NCBI GenBank assembly: GCA_025350055.1
Contig: JANXYK010000029.1
Location: 62,001 to 126,000, forward strand
Source of the DNA: Gammaproteobacteria bacterium
GTDB taxonomy: Bacteria; Pseudomonadota; Gammaproteobacteria; Steroidobacterales; Steroidobacteraceae
Direction: 5' to 3'
Length of the DNA: 64,000 nucleotides
The translations under genes and the position numbers were made by a program. Below are positions 62,359-64,000 of this stretch, piece by piece; positions within the stretch are counted from its first letter, which is position 1, and every line of letters starts with the position of its first letter. Under the pieces are notes generated by a model. The model was not told the DNA's origin, did no database searches, and worked only from the letters and a program-made list of their open reading frames with translations.

Positions 62359-63224
62359 AGTTGCGCTCGTTCCTGTTCGTGCCCGGCGACAGCGAACGCA
62401 AGCTCGCCCGTAGTCTCGACGCCGACGCCGATGCGCTGATCTTCGATCTCGAGGATGCCGTGGCGCCGGAGCGCAAGGCCGTGGCGCGCCAGATGGTCGG
62501 TGAGTTCCTGCGCGCCCACCCACAACGCCCGCGCGCGCAGTTGTGGGTGCGCATCAATCCACTCGAGTGCGCCGAGGCCGAGGTCGATCTCGAGGCCGTG
62601 ATCGCTGCGCGTCCCGATGGCATCGTGCAACCGAAGACGCGCTCGCCCGGCGATGTCAGCAGGCTGGCGCTGCGTCTCGATGAGCTCGAAGCAGGTCACG
62701 GCCTGGAAGCTGGCCGCACGCGCATACTGCCGGTGGCCACCGAAACTCCACAGGCCCTGTTCGCGATGGGCGGCTACGCGGCTTGCAGTGCGCGCTTGAT
62801 GGGCCTGACCTGGGGTGCTGAAGACCTGAGCAGCGCAATCGGCGCCAGCGCCAGTCGCGAGCCCGATGGTCGCTGGACCTCGCCCTATCAACTGGTGCGC
62901 TCGTTGTGCCTGTTCGGCGCCGCTGCCGCTGGTGTCGCGGCCATCGACACGGTGTACGTGGCGCTGCGGGATCACGCGGGGCTGCGCGCCGAGTGCGCCG
63001 AGGCGAGTCGCGATGGCTTTGTCGGCAAGCTGGCGATCCATCCCGATCAGGTTGCGATCATCAACGAAGGCTTTGCGCCCAGCAGTGCCGAGCTCGCGCA
63101 GGCCACGCGCGTCGTGGATCTGTTCGCCGCCAATCCGGGCGCGGCGGCACTGTCGCTCGACGGGCGCATGCTCGATATCCCCCATCTGCGGCAGGCGCAA
63201 AGAATCCTGGCGCGCGCCAGATAG
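62355..63224 (+). CDS. CitE-like CoA lyase (HpcH/HpaI family)
   Basis: 289 residues; the ATG overlaps the MaoC stop. The TIM-barrel family shows [29 protein letters not shown] with the conserved acid pair, [44 protein letters not shown], and [14 protein letters not shown] near the metal site. CitE-like and malyl/methylmalyl-CoA lyases share this pattern; they cleave or form C-C bonds next to a CoA thioester with Mg2+. The coupling to a MaoC-like hydratase is common for methylmalyl-CoA/mesaconyl-CoA pathways and supports that reading, but no other pathway gene is seen. Confidence 0.85.
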   Translation: MKLRSFLFVPGDSERKLARSLDADADALIFDLEDAVAPERKAVARQMVGEFLRAHPQRPRAQLWVRINPLECAEAEVDLEAVIAARPDGIVQPKTRSPGDVSRLALRLDELEAGHGLEAGRTRILPVATETPQALFAMGGYAACSARLMGLTWGAEDLSSAIGASASREPDGRWTSPYQLVRSLCLFGAAAAGVAAIDTVYVALRDHAGLRAECAEASRDGFVGKLAIHPDQVAIINEGFAPSSAELAQATRVVDLFAANPGAAALSLDGRMLDIPHLRQAQRILARAR

Positions 63225-63233
63225 CGTCGCGGC

Positions 63234-64000
63234 TTGCTCAATTTCTCCGACATCGCCATTCGCCGTGGCCCGCGCCTGCTGTTCGACGGCGCCACCTTCA
63301 GCCTGTTTCGCGGCGAGAAGGTCGGGGTCACCGGCGAGAACGGCAGCGGCAAATCCACTCTGCTCGAGCTGGTGCGCGGCACGGTGCACGCCGACGCTGG
63401 CAACTTCGACATGCCGGGCAATCTGGTCACAGCGCATGTCTCGCAGGACATCGAGGCCACTGACCAACCGGCAATCGAGTTCGTGCTCGATGGCGACACG
63501 GAACTGCGCTCGATCGAGGCGGCGATCGCCGCCGCCGAGGCACAGAACGATGGTGCGCGCCTGGGCACGCTGCACGCGCGCTACGCCGAAGTCGGGGGCT
63601 ACGATGCCCGTGCGCGCGCTGCGCAGCTCATGCATGGCCTGGGCTTTGATCCAGCCGGCGATGAGCAACCGATTCGCGCCTTTTCTGGCGGCTGGCGCGT
63701 GCGCATCAACGTGGCGCGCGCACTCATGTGCCGCTCGGACCTGTTGCTGCTCGATGAGCCCACCAATCACCTCGATATCGACGCCATCCTGTGGCTCGAG
63801 AACTGGCTGCGCGCCTATCCCGGCACGCTGCTGCTGATTGCGCACGATCGCGAGTTCCTCGACCGGGTGTGCGATCGCATTGTCAATATCGAGCACGGCA
63901 AAGTGCGCGCCTATCGCGGCAACTACTCGGCCTTTGAAGCGCAGCGTGCCGCTGAACTGGCCGAGCAGTCGGCGCTCTACCAGCGCCAGCAGCGCGAGAT
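63234..64000 (+). CDS. ABC-F ATPase, YheS-like (3' truncated by window edge)
   Basis: About 255 residues from TTG 63234 to the window end. The first ABC cassette is complete: Walker A GVTGENGSGKSTLL, the signature FSGGWRVRINVARAL, Walker B LLLLDEPTNHLD and LLIAHDREFLDRVC, followed by the start of the helical linker (YRGNYSAFEAQRAAELAEQSALYQRQQRE). ABC-F proteins act on the ribosome or in antibiotic resistance rather than as transporters. The N-terminus LLNFSDIAIRRGPRLLFDGATF resembles YheS. The second cassette is beyond the window. Confidence 0.9.
   Translation, partial: MLNFSDIAIRRGPRLLFDGATFSLFRGEKVGVTGENGSGKSTLLELVRGTVHADAGNFDMPGNLVTAHVSQDIEATDQPAIEFVLDGDTELRSIEAAIAAAEAQNDGARLGTLHARYAEVGGYDARARAAQLMHGLGFDPAGDEQPIRAFSGGWRVRINVARALMCRSDLLLLDEPTNHLDIDAILWLENWLRAYPGTLLLIAHDREFLDRVCDRIVNIEHGKVRAYRGNYSAFEAQRAAELAEQSALYQRQQRE

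Noticed and set aside
62286..63896. 536-codon minus-strand open frame opposite maoC, citE and the ABC-F gene
   Set aside because: It spans three clear plus-strand genes and shows no family motif; it is an antisense shadow.

Overview
The window looks like a contiguous piece of a high-GC gammaproteobacterial chromosome. Evidence for this is the conserved gene order: rhlB divergent from trxA-rho, and a block reading accB-accC-prmA-(zinc-ribbon DUF3426)-dusB-fis-purH-purD. Further support comes from plsB, arfB, cysQ, yrfG, dsbD and groESL. The gene content (homospermidine synthase, fused isobutyryl-CoA mutase, S9A prolyl oligopeptidase, HrcA-type CIRCE site) suggests a Nevskiales/Steroidobacterales/Xanthomonadales-like lineage, but the family cannot be fixed from sequence alone. 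I saw no rRNA, tRNA, CRISPR array, insertion sequence or prophage. TAG, TGA and TAA are all used as normal stop codons.

Layout. 1-2.4 kb: operon with an ATP-grasp ligase, a CpeT-like lipoprotein and a DUF2721 membrane protein. 2.4-6 kb: a GST, a pair of unrecognised genes, and a NUDIX/membrane-protein operon. 6.1-9 kb: UvrD-like helicase and a secreted DUF4197 protein. 9-13.4 kb: polyamine genes (speA, GST, homospermidine synthase). 13.3-14.2 kb: a greB copy interrupted by one in-frame TAG, a small protein and a strong terminator. 14.2-23.5 kb, all plus strand: cardiolipin synthase-like PLD, LemA, two TPM proteins, an L,D-transpeptidase lipoprotein, an isolated phage-tail-sheath-like protein, a small alpha/beta hydrolase and plsB. 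23.5-27.8 kb: compact minus-strand operon cysQ-rnm-DUF465-mscS-arfB-membrane protein. 27.8-32.9 kb: yrfG, flavin and PLP-type enzymes, PhzF, a deacetylase and a Na+/H+ antiporter. 32.9-37.3 kb: rhlB, trxA, rho and an outer-membrane beta-barrel lipoprotein. 37.3-49.7 kb: minus-strand housekeeping block (MFS, purD, purH, fis, dusB, DUF3426, prmA, accC, accB, TlpA-like, dsbD). 49.7-56.2 kb: groESL with promoter and CIRCE, a sugar nucleotidyltransferase, Hsp20, a tiny glycine-rich protein and a prolyl oligopeptidase. 56.2-64 kb: an acyl-CoA module with a TetR regulator, KASIII-like enzyme, fused isobutyryl-CoA mutase, DUF1289, MaoC-like hydratase and CitE-like lyase, then a truncated ABC-F ATPase.

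The most interesting points are these. (1) The TetR neighbourhood carries two near-identical operator/promoter units (TTGAC(T/G)-N17-TAGCAT with CTACCCG-N2-AGTAG across spacer and -10), one before the KASIII-like gene and one before icmF; the icmF unit predicts a leaderless mRNA. (2) greB is intact in every recognisable motif but has a GAG-to-TAG type change at codon 34. (3) A lone phage-tail-sheath protein overlaps an L,D-transpeptidase gene in a cell-envelope gene run.
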